In this document: piece by piece, positions 24,986 to 33,070 of the stretch
How positions within the stretch are numbered: position 1 is the first letter of the stretch
Layout of the letters: each line of letters opens with the position of its first letter
NCBI RefSeq assembly: GCF_002563715.1
Contig: NZ_PDJJ01000001.1
Location: 2,666,001-2,730,000 of the forward strand
Reading direction: 5' to 3'
DNA: 64,000 bases
Source: Isoptericola jiangsuensis
Lineage (GTDB): Bacteria; Actinomycetota; Actinomycetes; Actinomycetales; Cellulomonadaceae
Position numbers and translations under genes: made by a program
Notes under the pieces: generated by a model
The model's input: the letters and a program-made list of their open reading frames with translations, nothing else
What the model was told of the DNA's origin: nothing
The model's database searches: none

Positions 24986-25939
24986 CTACTGCACGAGGAC
25001 CTGCGCCTCACCCATCGTGATCTGCGCGGAGTCCACGAACTGCAGCGGGATCGACCCGCTCTGACCGCCACCCGACCACTCGACTGTCCAGGAGGACGTC
25101 GCGGTGACGGTGTATCGACCCTGCTCGGTGTAGTGGTGCCCGCAGTCCGGCGACGACGCCCTCCCGTAGGAGTCCGCATAGGGCGTTCCCGCGCCGCACG
25201 CGATGGGCGTTGAGCCGTCGCCCATCGACCACATGATCCGGTCGAGCCGCCCGGTTGCTGTCACCGTCGTCCCGCCCGCCGACGCGGACCTCGTAATCGG
25301 CCCGGTCGACGACTCCGAGGGTTCCGCCGCCCACATCCAGGTGGGCATACCCACCAGGCCCACGCTGCCGGTCACGGGTTCCGGAACGATCCCGATGGTG
25401 ATCGCGCGCAGGTTCATCGCGTCGACCGCCCGGTCGGCGAGCTCACGTGGAGACGGTCCGCTGGCTCCGGGCGCAGCAGCGGCCCAGTAGAGGTCGTTGT
25501 AGCAGTCGTCGTCTCCGACGCCCGCGACGACGCAGTGCGGCGGGGTGCACGCGATGATCACTCCCTCGGTGCGCCCTCCCCAGATCGGATCGTCGGTCGG
25601 CGGCTGCGGATCGGCGACCTTGGAGTAGCACATGCGCGAGGCGTTCCAGACGTAGCCCTCTGCCTGGCACGGAACGTCGAGGTCGCCATATCGGCAGACC
25701 GCCGGCCCGTTGCTCACGTTCTCGGTTCCACCATCACCCGAGTCAGATCCACCGTCAGAACCTCCGGCGCCACCACCCGACCCGGGATCGGTGATCGTGA
25801 TGTAGCAGGTGCCACCGATGGGCGTCTGACCTGGAGGGCACGTCACGGGGTCGGCGGCTGGGGCCGGTCCGCCCTGGCCGAGCAGCACCAGGGTCGCCGC
25901 GCAGACCGCGATGATCAGGAGCTGGACGGCCCTCCGCAT
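24986..25939 (-). CDS. Secreted protein with PKD-like segment, last gene of Tad operon
   Basis: 317 residues. A signal peptide (RRAVQLLIIAVCAATLVLLG) is followed by a cysteine-containing domain (CPPGQTPIGGTCYI), a Gly/Ser/Asp linker and a large C-terminal domain with paired cysteines. Near the end, DRIMWSMGDGSTPIAC and CGHHYTEQGRYTVTATSSW look like a PKD-type fold (GDG ... HxYxxxGxYxVT). It ends the minus-strand operon that begins with the VirD4 gene. A minor pilus or adhesin component that contacts the recipient is a reasonable inference. Only three bases separate it from the lipoprotein gene upstream, so they are co-transcribed. Confidence 0.7.
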   Translation of the reverse strand: MRRAVQLLIIAVCAATLVLLGQGGPAPAADPVTCPPGQTPIGGTCYITITDPGSGGGAGGSDGGSDSGDGGTENVSNGPAVCRYGDLDVPCQAEGYVWNASRMCYSKVADPQPPTDDPIWGGRTEGVIIACTPPHCVVAGVGDDDCYNDLYWAAAAPGASGPSPRELADRAVDAMNLRAITIGIVPEPVTGSVGLVGMPTWMWAAEPSESSTGPITRSASAGGTTVTATGRLDRIMWSMGDGSTPIACGAGTPYADSYGRASSPDCGHHYTEQGRYTVTATSSWTVEWSGGGQSGSIPLQFVDSAQITMGEAQVLVQ

Positions 25940-25942
25940 CGC

Positions 25943-26557
25943 TCAGCACTCCGCGAACGGCTGTCGTGTCGAAGCTTCCTGGATGGTCCAGCGATCATCG
26001 GGCTGGCGTTGCAGGACGACGTCCTGAATTACCGGCGTCGTCGCGGTGTAGCTGGCCTCAGCAGGGTTGCCGTCGGCATCGACGACGGTCACGTCCGTGA
26101 AATCGACGCAGGCCTCAATCGTCACCACCTGAGTGCCGTCCCCGAGCGGGTCCCCCTCGTACCCGGTCAGCGTTGTCGACACGAGGATCGACGTTCCCTC
26201 CTGGTGGAGACGCTGGTCGGCGAACTGCTGGGGCACGGAGGTCCACCACGTCACCATCTCCTCGGAGCCGATGTACGGGCGGATGGTTTCCAGTGGGTTG
26301 CCCTCGCTCGGGTCCGTGAGCACCGCGTCGCTCGCCACGAGGTACTCCTCGTAGCGTTCTTCGGCTGCGGCGATGTTCTCCTGCTTCGCGGCTTCCTCCG
26401 GGCTCAGGGTCGGCGTCGGGCTTGCCGCCTCAGGTGACGCCGTCGGCGCCGTCGCGGTGGGCGTCGGGAGTTCCGGCCCGGCGTGGTCGGTGCAGGCGGC
26501 GAACAGCACGGTGAGCCCGACGGCGCCCACCGCCAGGGCCAGTCGTCTCGGCCTCAT
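25943..26557 (-). CDS. Lipoprotein
   Basis: 204 residues. The signal peptide RRLALAVGAVGLTVLFAAC ends in a lipobox-like FAAC, so it should be a lipoprotein. A Pro/Thr/Ala-rich linker (PTPTATAPTASPEAASPTPT) leads into an alpha/beta domain resembling NTF2-like folds (EERYEEYLVASDAVL ... VTIEACVDFTDVTVVDADG). ATG 26557, with AAGGTGG upstream, gives the signal peptide at the N-terminus. An in-frame ATG at 26689 overlaps the upstream stop (ATGA) but would place the signal 44 residues inside, so it is less likely. It lies in the Tad/VirD4 operon and probably sits on the outer face of the membrane. Confidence 0.75.
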   Translation of the reverse strand: MRPRRLALAVGAVGLTVLFAACTDHAGPELPTPTATAPTASPEAASPTPTLSPEEAAKQENIAAAEERYEEYLVASDAVLTDPSEGNPLETIRPYIGSEEMVTWWTSVPQQFADQRLHQEGTSILVSTTLTGYEGDPLGDGTQVVTIEACVDFTDVTVVDADGNPAEASYTATTPVIQDVVLQRQPDDRWTIQEASTRQPFAEC

Positions 26558-26685
26558 GGCATCCACCTTCCGATCCGCCGTCCTCGCGGCCACCGTAGGG
26601 CCGGCCGGGCGTGCGAAAGTAGCGTCCCCGCCGACCTGTGGAGGGGGTGCGTTGCGGACTGGGTGTGGATGCACGTGGTCTCCCG

Positions 26686-29652
26686 TCATAGTGCCCGTAG
26701 CTGGGTCTTGTTCGGCCCACCGGGGCTCTTGAGCTCGGCGAGGAGTTGTTCGGTCTCGGGTTCGAGGTCGGCGTCGAGCGCTTCGGTGATCGCCAGCAGC
26801 CGGTCGATGGCCTCGGCCTCGGCGACGGGGTTGCGGGATTCATGAGCGGCGAGGATGCGGAGCCGCCACAGGGCCTCCTGGGCGGGGTCGACCAGAAGCC
26901 CAACGACGACAGCGGCCTCCGCGGCACGCCATCGACCCTCCATGAGTCGGTGTTTCGTGAGGGCGTACGAAGCGTCGACGATCTCCGACACGAGGCGTTG
27001 ACGGATCGGCTCCGACCAGGCGTAGCGCCTGCGGTGGGTGCCCTCGAACGGGAATCCGCGCACGAGCTGGAGCGCGGCGTCGAGATGCTCGGTCGAGGCG
27101 TTCAGCGGGTCTCCGGCGATCAGCGCATCCCAGTCACCGACATCGCTCGTGACGTCCTCGGCGAACCCGTACCCGCTGCCGCCTGTGTGGCGCGGGAGGT
27201 AGTCAAGACCGGCCTCGTCCTGCCCGACCCACCGGCGCAGCTTCGATGTCGCGGTGTTGCGGGTGTTGAGGTTGTCCTCGCTGCGACGGTCGGGCCACAG
27301 GGCGTCGTCGATCGCGGGGGCGGTCGCGTTCGGGTGCAGGGCGAGGTAGGCGGCCAGTTCGAGCAGCCGCGCCTTGCGGGAGTCTTCGACGGTCCCCGCG
27401 GCGCCGATGAGGTCGACGGGGCCGAGAACGACGAGCCGGGGAGCGGACAGCGTGGCCGGCGCCGTGCCGTCTCGGTCGGGCGCGCCGTCGTCGTCCCCGT
27501 CGGGGTCAGACGCCGGCATGTGAGCCAGGGCCTCGACCTGCGCGACGGACGGTTCCAGGTCGCCATCGCCGTGCAGGTCGCTCGGGTCGGCGAGGGCGAC
27601 GAGTCCCAGAAGGTCGTCGTACTGCTCGAGCGCCAGTCGCTGCGGCGTGAGGGGCATGTCGATGGGGTCGAGGGTCGCGCGTGTCGTGCCGGGTGACGTT
27701 CGGACCGTCCACTGCCCGACACTCACGCCGCTGGTGATGGCCGCGATCGCGACCCTCGGCCCCTGAGCGGTCAGCGTCGCGAGCGCCGACTTCTGCGTCT
27801 CGGTCATGAAGTCGGCGACGACGACGATCTCGGGCGTCCAGGCGTCCGGCACGAGGCCGGCGGCTCGGGCGGCACTCAGGTCACGGACGCCTGCGTCGGC
27901 GATCGCCTGACGGTCGACGTCGGCACGCTCGCCGAGCTGGTCGAGCAGTCGATCGATGGTGGGGACCCACCGGATCCGGCCGCTGCGCAGAACGCCCTCG
28001 ACGTCGGAGAACCAGCCCACGACGGTGACCTGGAGGTCGTCCGCCCACACCGACGTGGCCAGTTCGAGGGTCAGGGCAGCGATGATCGCCCGCGCGTCCG
28101 CCTCGGTGCCGGTGACGCCGAGCGACCCGATGCGTTCGAGGTTCAAGAAGATGTGGCCGGCGTCGTCGTCGTGACCGATGGTGACGAGCGCCGGGTACGG
28201 GGCCGGGATCACCCCATCGGAGTCCATCGGCGTGAGTGCCGTTCCTGCGTCGAGCGCCCAGATCGCGCCGTCGCCGAGGTCCCGCCAGGGCGCCGGGAGG
28301 CGTTCGGGCTCCTCGAGGTAGAGCTCGAACCTGTCGACGGTGAGTCGCACGGCCCGCACGCCCGGCAGCGGTTCACCGGCGTCGGAGCACTGACGCGCCA
28401 GGCCTCGCAGCGCGTCGTCGACGGTTTGGACGGCGAGCTCGTCGGCCGCCATCCGCAGTTCCTGTTCCAGGTCCGCAGCACTGCCCTCGGGCATGGGGAT
28501 GGACTGGCCGGGCCTGCGGCGGCGTTGCTGGGTGCCTCGTCGGCGGGCAACGACGGCGATCGCTGCGGCAGCCAGGATCGACCCGATGCCTGAGCCCGTC
28601 GCGACCCTCCAGGTGTCGTCCGATTCTGGCTCATCGACGTCGTCGATCGCCGAGGCCTGGCCGGCTTCGACGGCTTCGGGGTCCTGCGCGTCCCCCGTGA
28701 CGACCGGCAGCGCGGGCTCAGGGGTGGGCTGCGCGGCGACAGGTGCCTCAGGCTGCGGCTTCTCCGGTGCCTGCGCCGAGACTGGTTCGCCGCCATCCTT
28801 AGTCTCGGTGGGGATGACGAGCGTCCAGCCGGGATGGATGAGGTCCGGGTCGTTCAGACGGGTGCCGTCGGGTTGGACGACGCTTGTCGACGCGTCGAAG
28901 ATCTCGCGGTATCTCTGGGAGTCGCCGAGCTCCGCGGCGGCGATCGAGGACAGGGAGTCACCGGGCTGGACAGTCACCGTGCGCGGTGATGTCGCGGCGG
29001 GAGACTCGGGTGCTGCGGGGAGCGTGAGGACCCAGCCGGGTTCAAGGAAGTCGGCCTTGCCGCCGAGGAGGTCGGCGTTGAGGTCGACGAGCTCGGTGTA
29101 CCGGTGACCGTCCCCGAGATGCTTCTCCGCGATCGCCCACAGGGAGTCGTTCGGTTGCACCCTGTACGCGACGGTTGCCGTCTCCGCCCGTTCCTTCGCA
29201 TCACTCTGCGAACGGGCCGAACCTGTCGCAGCAGAGCGATCGATGTCGGCGCCGACCACGGCAGGCTCGACCGTGGCGAGGGGGACCGCGGTTGCCGAGG
29301 AGGCGACCGGACCCGCCGCAGCGAACAGCGCGACAGCAGCACCGACCAGGCCCTGCGCCCAGCCCTGCGGCACCGCGAGTCCCGGCAGGCGTGGGGCACG
29401 GATACCGCGCAGTTGAGCGAAGACCTCGACGAGCAGCGCCACCGTGAGGATCACCCAGGCGATCCACGCGATCATCTTGATGACGGCCAAGGCGAGAGAG
29501 CCGTCGTCGGGCCGGTTCAGATCGGTCCAGGAGACGCCCTCGGCGAACGGGTTGGCTCCGACGGCGAGCAGAACGATCGGCAGACCGACGACGATCGCGA
29601 GGATCGCGGCCAGTGCGGCCAGGCCGAGCAAGCGACGACGCAGCGCGTTCAC
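26686..29652 (-). CDS. Membrane LysM-BTAD protein of the Tad operon
   Basis: 988 residues. Three hydrophobic helices (about 5-32, 53-81, 97-124) precede two LysM peptidoglycan-binding repeats: 161-212 (YRVQPNDSLWAIAEKHLG) and 224-282 (VTVQPGDSLSSIAAAELG). After a Pro/Ala linker there is a fourth helix (352-370), then a long cytoplasmic part. Near 735-825 there is an OmpR-like winged-helix (VVLGPVDLIGAAGTVEDSRK ... LELAAYLALHPNA), and finally a BTAD-like helical domain (LQLVRGFPFEGTHRRRYAW). Similar LysM-BTAD proteins accompany actinobacterial Tad and conjugation loci; their role is unknown, but the layout suggests a wall-to-cytoplasm sensor. The GTG start at 29652 overlaps the upstream stop (GTGA). 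Confidence 0.85.
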   Translation of the reverse strand: MNALRRRLLGLAALAAILAIVVGLPIVLLAVGANPFAEGVSWTDLNRPDDGSLALAVIKMIAWIAWVILTVALLVEVFAQLRGIRAPRLPGLAVPQGWAQGLVGAAVALFAAAGPVASSATAVPLATVEPAVVGADIDRSAATGSARSQSDAKERAETATVAYRVQPNDSLWAIAEKHLGDGHRYTELVDLNADLLGGKADFLEPGWVLTLPAAPESPAATSPRTVTVQPGDSLSSIAAAELGDSQRYREIFDASTSVVQPDGTRLNDPDLIHPGWTLVIPTETKDGGEPVSAQAPEKPQPEAPVAAQPTPEPALPVVTGDAQDPEAVEAGQASAIDDVDEPESDDTWRVATGSGIGSILAAAAIAVVARRRGTQQRRRRPGQSIPMPEGSAADLEQELRMAADELAVQTVDDALRGLARQCSDAGEPLPGVRAVRLTVDRFELYLEEPERLPAPWRDLGDGAIWALDAGTALTPMDSDGVIPAPYPALVTIGHDDDAGHIFLNLERIGSLGVTGTEADARAIIAALTLELATSVWADDLQVTVVGWFSDVEGVLRSGRIRWVPTIDRLLDQLGERADVDRQAIADAGVRDLSAARAAGLVPDAWTPEIVVVADFMTETQKSALATLTAQGPRVAIAAITSGVSVGQWTVRTSPGTTRATLDPIDMPLTPQRLALEQYDDLLGLVALADPSDLHGDGDLEPSVAQVEALAHMPASDPDGDDDGAPDRDGTAPATLSAPRLVVLGPVDLIGAAGTVEDSRKARLLELAAYLALHPNATAPAIDDALWPDRRSEDNLNTRNTATSKLRRWVGQDEAGLDYLPRHTGGSGYGFAEDVTSDVGDWDALIAGDPLNASTEHLDAALQLVRGFPFEGTHRRRYAWSEPIRQRLVSEIVDASYALTKHRLMEGRWRAAEAAVVVGLLVDPAQEALWRLRILAAHESRNPVAEAEAIDRLLAITEALDADLEPETEQLLAELKSPGGPNKTQLRAL

Positions 29653-30104
29653 TGTTCGACCCCTTCGACGGCGCGAGCGATCCGAGCGCTGGCGTGCCCG
29701 CTCGCTGGCAGGCTACCGATCCCGACCAGCGACAGGACCTTGGTGCGGTACGTGGCGTTGGTGTCGACGAGGATCCGTCCGTCGATGATCCGCACCGACC
29801 CGGTCAGCCCCGCACCCTCGATGTAGGCCATGGCGGCTTCCTGCGCGGCCGCGGGGGACGCGACGGCGCCCTGCCCTCGCATCGCTGCCGGCGCGTCGAG
29901 CTGCTGCCCACCGATGCGGGCGGCCTCGGCGGCGACAGCACGGGTGTTCTGCACCGCCTGGAGCTGGCCACCGAAGTCGACTCCGAGCCCCACGAACAGC
30001 AGCATCGCGAACGTCGTGACGGCCGCCCACGCGGACATCGACCCCCGCTCGGCATCCTCGCGAGGGACCCGTGCGGGGCCGGTGAGCAGACGGGTAGGGA
30101 GCAT
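29649..30104 (-). CDS. TadG-like pilus assembly protein (ERGS pseudopilin)
   Basis: 151 residues. An N-terminal leader with EDAERGS is followed by a hydrophobic helix (MSAWAAVTTFAMLLFVGLGV) and an extracytoplasmic domain. The ERG|S junction is a prepilin-type cleavage site, but the residue five after the glycine is Trp rather than Glu, as in TadG-like proteins with atypical sites. The ATG at 30104 follows the previous stop by four bases. Its stop overlaps the GTG of the LysM-BTAD gene (GTGA). Confidence 0.75.
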   Translation of the reverse strand: MLPTRLLTGPARVPREDAERGSMSAWAAVTTFAMLLFVGLGVDFGGQLQAVQNTRAVAAEAARIGGQQLDAPAAMRGQGAVASPAAAQEAAMAYIEGAGLTGSVRIIDGRILVDTNATYRTKVLSLVGIGSLPASGHASARIARAVEGVEQ

Positions 30105-30108
30105 CGGT

Positions 30109-30567
30109 TCACCGCTCCCGGTAGGTGTCGATCGCGCTCGACATGGTCTTGGTGATGGTGGTCGGGCCGACGGGGGTGGCCAGGCCATCGAGGTCGACGG
30201 TGCAGGTGACGGTTGCCGTGACACTGGCCGGGGTGCCGACCGGTACGGCGAATCCGCTGGTGTCCACCGCGACAGACGTGCCGGTGCAGTGCAGGCCGGC
30301 GTTGGCGAGGGTCGCGTCGGCGACGGCGTGCGCACGGTCGGCCGCAGAGGTCGCGGTGCGTTCGAGGGAGGCAGCACGCGCTGCCTGAGAAGCGGCGCCC
30401 TCGACCGCCTGGTGCGCGACGGCGACCCGTCCCGCGACGACGATGAGCGCGAGCAGCACGAGCAGCGCGGGTGCGAGCACGGCCAGTTCAAGGCTCGTCG
30501 AGCCCCGCTCGGCGTCGCCGGTCGGCCGGAGGTGTCGCGTGCGCCGATGCCGCGGCGCCGTCCTCAT
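30109..30567 (-). CDS. TadE-like pseudopilin
   Basis: 152 residues. A basic N-terminal leader ends in DAERGS, followed by TSLELAVLAPALLVLLALIV, a TadE-type helix with Glu five residues after the glycine (S-T-S-L-E). The rest is extracytoplasmic with two cysteines (CTGTS, TCTVD). It should be cleaved by the prepilin peptidase at 50.7 kb and act as a minor pilin. The ATG at 30567 overlaps the previous stop (ATGA). Confidence 0.85.
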   Translation of the reverse strand: MRTAPRHRRTRHLRPTGDAERGSTSLELAVLAPALLVLLALIVVAGRVAVAHQAVEGAASQAARAASLERTATSAADRAHAVADATLANAGLHCTGTSVAVDTSGFAVPVGTPASVTATVTCTVDLDGLATPVGPTTITKTMSSAIDTYRER

Positions 30568-30980
30568 CCGGTCACCTCTTCCACGGGCATCGCGACCGAG
30601 GCCGTGACCTGCGGCTGCCAGCCCGGCACCAGGGAAGCGACCCGGACGGAGACGGTCATGTGCGCCTCCGTGGCCGTCTTTACGCCGGTGACCGACATCG
30701 ATTCCAGGACCATCGTGGAGGCGTCGGCGAGCCCTTGGGCCGCGGCGATCCCACCGGCGATGGTCCCGGACTCCCCCGCGGCGACCTGGGCGCCCTCCTG
30801 GGCGGCGGCCAATGCCGCCGTCCGCCCCATGTACAGCAGCGCGGCCTGGAGCCCGAGGAAGAACAGCGTGAGCACGACGGGCATGACGATGGCGACCTCG
30901 AGCGCGACGGAGCCCCGCTCACCCGCCCGGTGGCGGCGTCGAGCGTGGCGAGCCCCGTGGCGGGGGTGCCCTCTGGCCAC
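30564..30980 (-). CDS. TadE-like pseudopilin
   Basis: 138 residues. The N-terminal leader is very basic and ends in AGERGS, followed by VALEVAIVMPVVLTLFFLGL, a TadE-type helix with Glu five after the glycine. The extracytoplasmic part has no cysteines and looks helical then beta-rich. Two bases separate it from the Flp-like pilin gene upstream, and its stop overlaps the next ATG. It is a likely minor pilin of the Tad pilus. Confidence 0.85.
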   Translation of the reverse strand: MARGHPRHGARHARRRHRAGERGSVALEVAIVMPVVLTLFFLGLQAALLYMGRTAALAAAQEGAQVAAGESGTIAGGIAAAQGLADASTMVLESMSVTGVKTATEAHMTVSVRVASLVPGWQPQVTASVAMPVEEVTG

Positions 30981-30982
30981 GG

Positions 30983-31186
30983 TCAGCTGATCTCCTGGGC
31001 GCGGTCACCGATCGCGTTGCTGATGATCGCGACCAGTGCGATCGCCGCGAGAAGCAGTGCTGCGGTGATGACGACCTGCTCGATGCTCACCGAGCCGCGT
31101 TCGCGTTCGTCAGGAGCGAGGCGGCGTCGGACGCCGTCCACGACGTCGAGGCCGAGCAGGTGGATGGTGGCGATGAGCTTGCTCAT
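30983..31186 (-). CDS. Flp-type major pilin candidate
   Basis: 67 residues, the size of Flp/Fap pilins. A leader (DVVDGVRRRLAPDERERG) precedes SVSIEQVVITAALLLAAIAL, which has the prepilin cleavage glycine, Glu at +5 and a single hydrophobic helix. The short hydrophilic tail is NAIGDRAQEIS. GGGGGAAG precedes the ATG. A 67-base gap to the TadC gene upstream leaves room for a separate promoter or processing site, which would suit a major pilin needed in high amounts. Confidence 0.8.
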   Translation of the reverse strand: MSKLIATIHLLGLDVVDGVRRRLAPDERERGSVSIEQVVITAALLLAAIALVAIISNAIGDRAQEIS

Positions 31187-31253
31187 GGTTCTTCCCCCTG
31201 GGGTGGGACGTTGATTCGTTGCTGGCCGGGCGCGAGGTGCCGCGACACCGGTG

Positions 31254-32165
31254 CTACGCGCCTCCTGTCAGTTGCAGGAGCGCGGGGACGACGAGGATCA
31301 CGAGGAACACGACGGACAGCAGCGCCATCGGCAGGGTCATGCGTTCACCTGCAGCGTTGGCCTTGGCGAGTTCGTTCGCGAGCATCGCGGCGCGCACGGC
31401 CTCGGATCGTGCTCGGAGCTGGTCGTACACCTGGGAGCCTTCGCTGGTCAGGCGCATGACGTCGCCGAGGTCGGCCAGGTCGGGCAGGCCGAGCTCGTCG
31501 GCGAGGGTGTGAAGGGCGTCCCACGGGGCGATGCCGGACCATCGCGAGCGGGCGAGCTCTTCGCCGATGCGGCGGAAGACCCAGTTGTCGCCAACCTTCG
31601 CGGCCAGTTCCATGGCTTCGCGGCTGCCTGATCCGCCGAGGCGTTCGAGCGCGACGAGGTCGATGTAGGCGCCCAGGGCCCGGTTGAACTCGGAGCGGGC
31701 CTTGCGGGCGTCGTCGCGGGCGTTGAAGTCGGGCAACCAGAAGAGCACCGCCGCGGCCACGAGCGATCCGGCCACCGGCACCGCGATCGGCAGGGCGATC
31801 CCGACGGCGGCCAGGACGTAGGCGCCGATAGGTGCGATGAGGAGCCCGACGAGGGCGTAGAGGATCTTGCTGCCGTAGTGGCGGTGCAGCGGGATCTGCA
31901 GGAGTGCGAGCTCCCGCGTCGGGGTTCGACCCCACCAGCCGTCCGGGACGGTGCGCAACGCCCACACCCCGAGGCGTTCGGTCGCGCTCGTGGTGCTCAG
32001 GGCGGCGCGGGTGGTGGCTTCGCGGTCGCGGACGCCCTGCGGGGAGTACCTCTTCACGACGTCGGCGGCGTCGGGCCGCATGGGCACCAGGCGCCACAGG
32101 AGCAGGGCGACGCCGAGGCCCACCAGTGCGCCACCGGCCAGCGCGATCTGCAGTCCCGTCGTCAT
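31254..32165 (-). CDS. tadC: TadC-like pilus platform protein
   Basis: 303 residues. An N-terminal membrane helix (IALAGGALVGLGVALLLW) is followed by a cytoplasmic loop, two central helices, a T2SSF cytoplasmic helical domain (EFNRALGAYIDLVALERLGG...GSREAMELAAKVGDNWVF) and a final C-terminal helix (ALLSVVFLVILVVPALLQL). This is the TadC member of the TadB/TadC inner-membrane platform pair. ATG 32165 overlaps the TadB stop (ATGA). Confidence 0.88.
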   Translation of the reverse strand: MTTGLQIALAGGALVGLGVALLLWRLVPMRPDAADVVKRYSPQGVRDREATTRAALSTTSATERLGVWALRTVPDGWWGRTPTRELALLQIPLHRHYGSKILYALVGLLIAPIGAYVLAAVGIALPIAVPVAGSLVAAAVLFWLPDFNARDDARKARSEFNRALGAYIDLVALERLGGSGSREAMELAAKVGDNWVFRRIGEELARSRWSGIAPWDALHTLADELGLPDLADLGDVMRLTSEGSQVYDQLRARSEAVRAAMLANELAKANAAGERMTLPMALLSVVFLVILVVPALLQLTGGA

Positions 32166-33070
32166 CGCGCGCCCGCCCCGGTGATCGTTCGAGACTCGGT
32201 GACGAGGGAGCCGCTGGACAGGCCCAGGAAGCGGGGCAGCTTCTCCCCCTTGGCCATCTGGCGCATCCACCACAGCAGCAGGACGTAGATGCCGAGCAGG
32301 AGGGTGAGCAGCAACTGGCCGAGCGCGGTGCCGTACGGGGCGACGTACTCGCCGGTGAAGATCAGCAGGTAGGCGAGGACCGCGATCGTGATGATCGTGA
32401 CCCAGCGGGCGGTGGTGCGCGGCTTGGCGCGATCGGCCTCGATGGCGCGCCGTGCACGGACGTCCGCCGCGACGGACTCGGCGAGTGAGGTGAGCACGTC
32501 GGCCAGGCCCTGGCCGCGTTTGCGAGCGCCGAGGATGAGGAAGGCGGCGACCATGTCGCCCGTGGTGTCGTCCAGGTCGTCGGCGAAGGCGCGCAGCGCG
32601 GCCTCGGTGCCCATCCGGGCTCGCAGCCGGGCGACCAGCGAGGTCACCTCGGGCCGGATCGCCTCAGGGGCCGAGCGCAGGGTCGCTCGGATAGCTTCTT
32701 CGAGTCCGACGCCGACGGTCAGGACGCTCGCGAGCCCCCGGGTCCACTCTTCGAGGGCTTCGAGCTTGGCGATCTGCGCGTCGGCGCCCGGAGAGGACAG
32801 CAGTGCAGGGAGCCCTGCGACAGCGAGGGGGCCGATGATGATCGCGATGGCCCACCCGGTCACCGCCCAGGCGACGACGCCCGCGGCGAACCCGACGCCG
32901 AGCAACACCTTCGTCCGCCGGGTCAAGCCCCGCCAGCGGGCTGCCAGCGGCGAGGGCCGTGAGGTCCGCGGGGCGGGTTCAGCAGGGGGTCGCGGGACCA
33001 GCCCGACGACGACGCCGATGAGTCCGGCGACGACGAGGGCGCCGCCGAGTGCAGGGATGATCTGCGGCAT
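32162..33070 (-). CDS. tadB: TadB-like pilus platform protein
   Basis: 302 residues. The membrane topology is that of TadB: one N-terminal helix, two helices (about 50-95), a T2SSF domain (LEALEEWTRGLASVLTVGVG, then LEEAIRATLRSAPEAIRPEV) with the GQGLADVLTSLAESVAADVR helix, and C-terminal helices. It forms the platform with TadC on which the TadA ATPase works. Its ATG (33070) shares one base with the TadA stop (TGATG). Confidence 0.88.
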   Translation of the reverse strand: MPQIIPALGGALVVAGLIGVVVGLVPRPPAEPAPRTSRPSPLAARWRGLTRRTKVLLGVGFAAGVVAWAVTGWAIAIIIGPLAVAGLPALLSSPGADAQIAKLEALEEWTRGLASVLTVGVGLEEAIRATLRSAPEAIRPEVTSLVARLRARMGTEAALRAFADDLDDTTGDMVAAFLILGARKRGQGLADVLTSLAESVAADVRARRAIEADRAKPRTTARWVTIITIAVLAYLLIFTGEYVAPYGTALGQLLLTLLLGIYVLLLWWMRQMAKGEKLPRFLGLSSGSLVTESRTITGAGAR

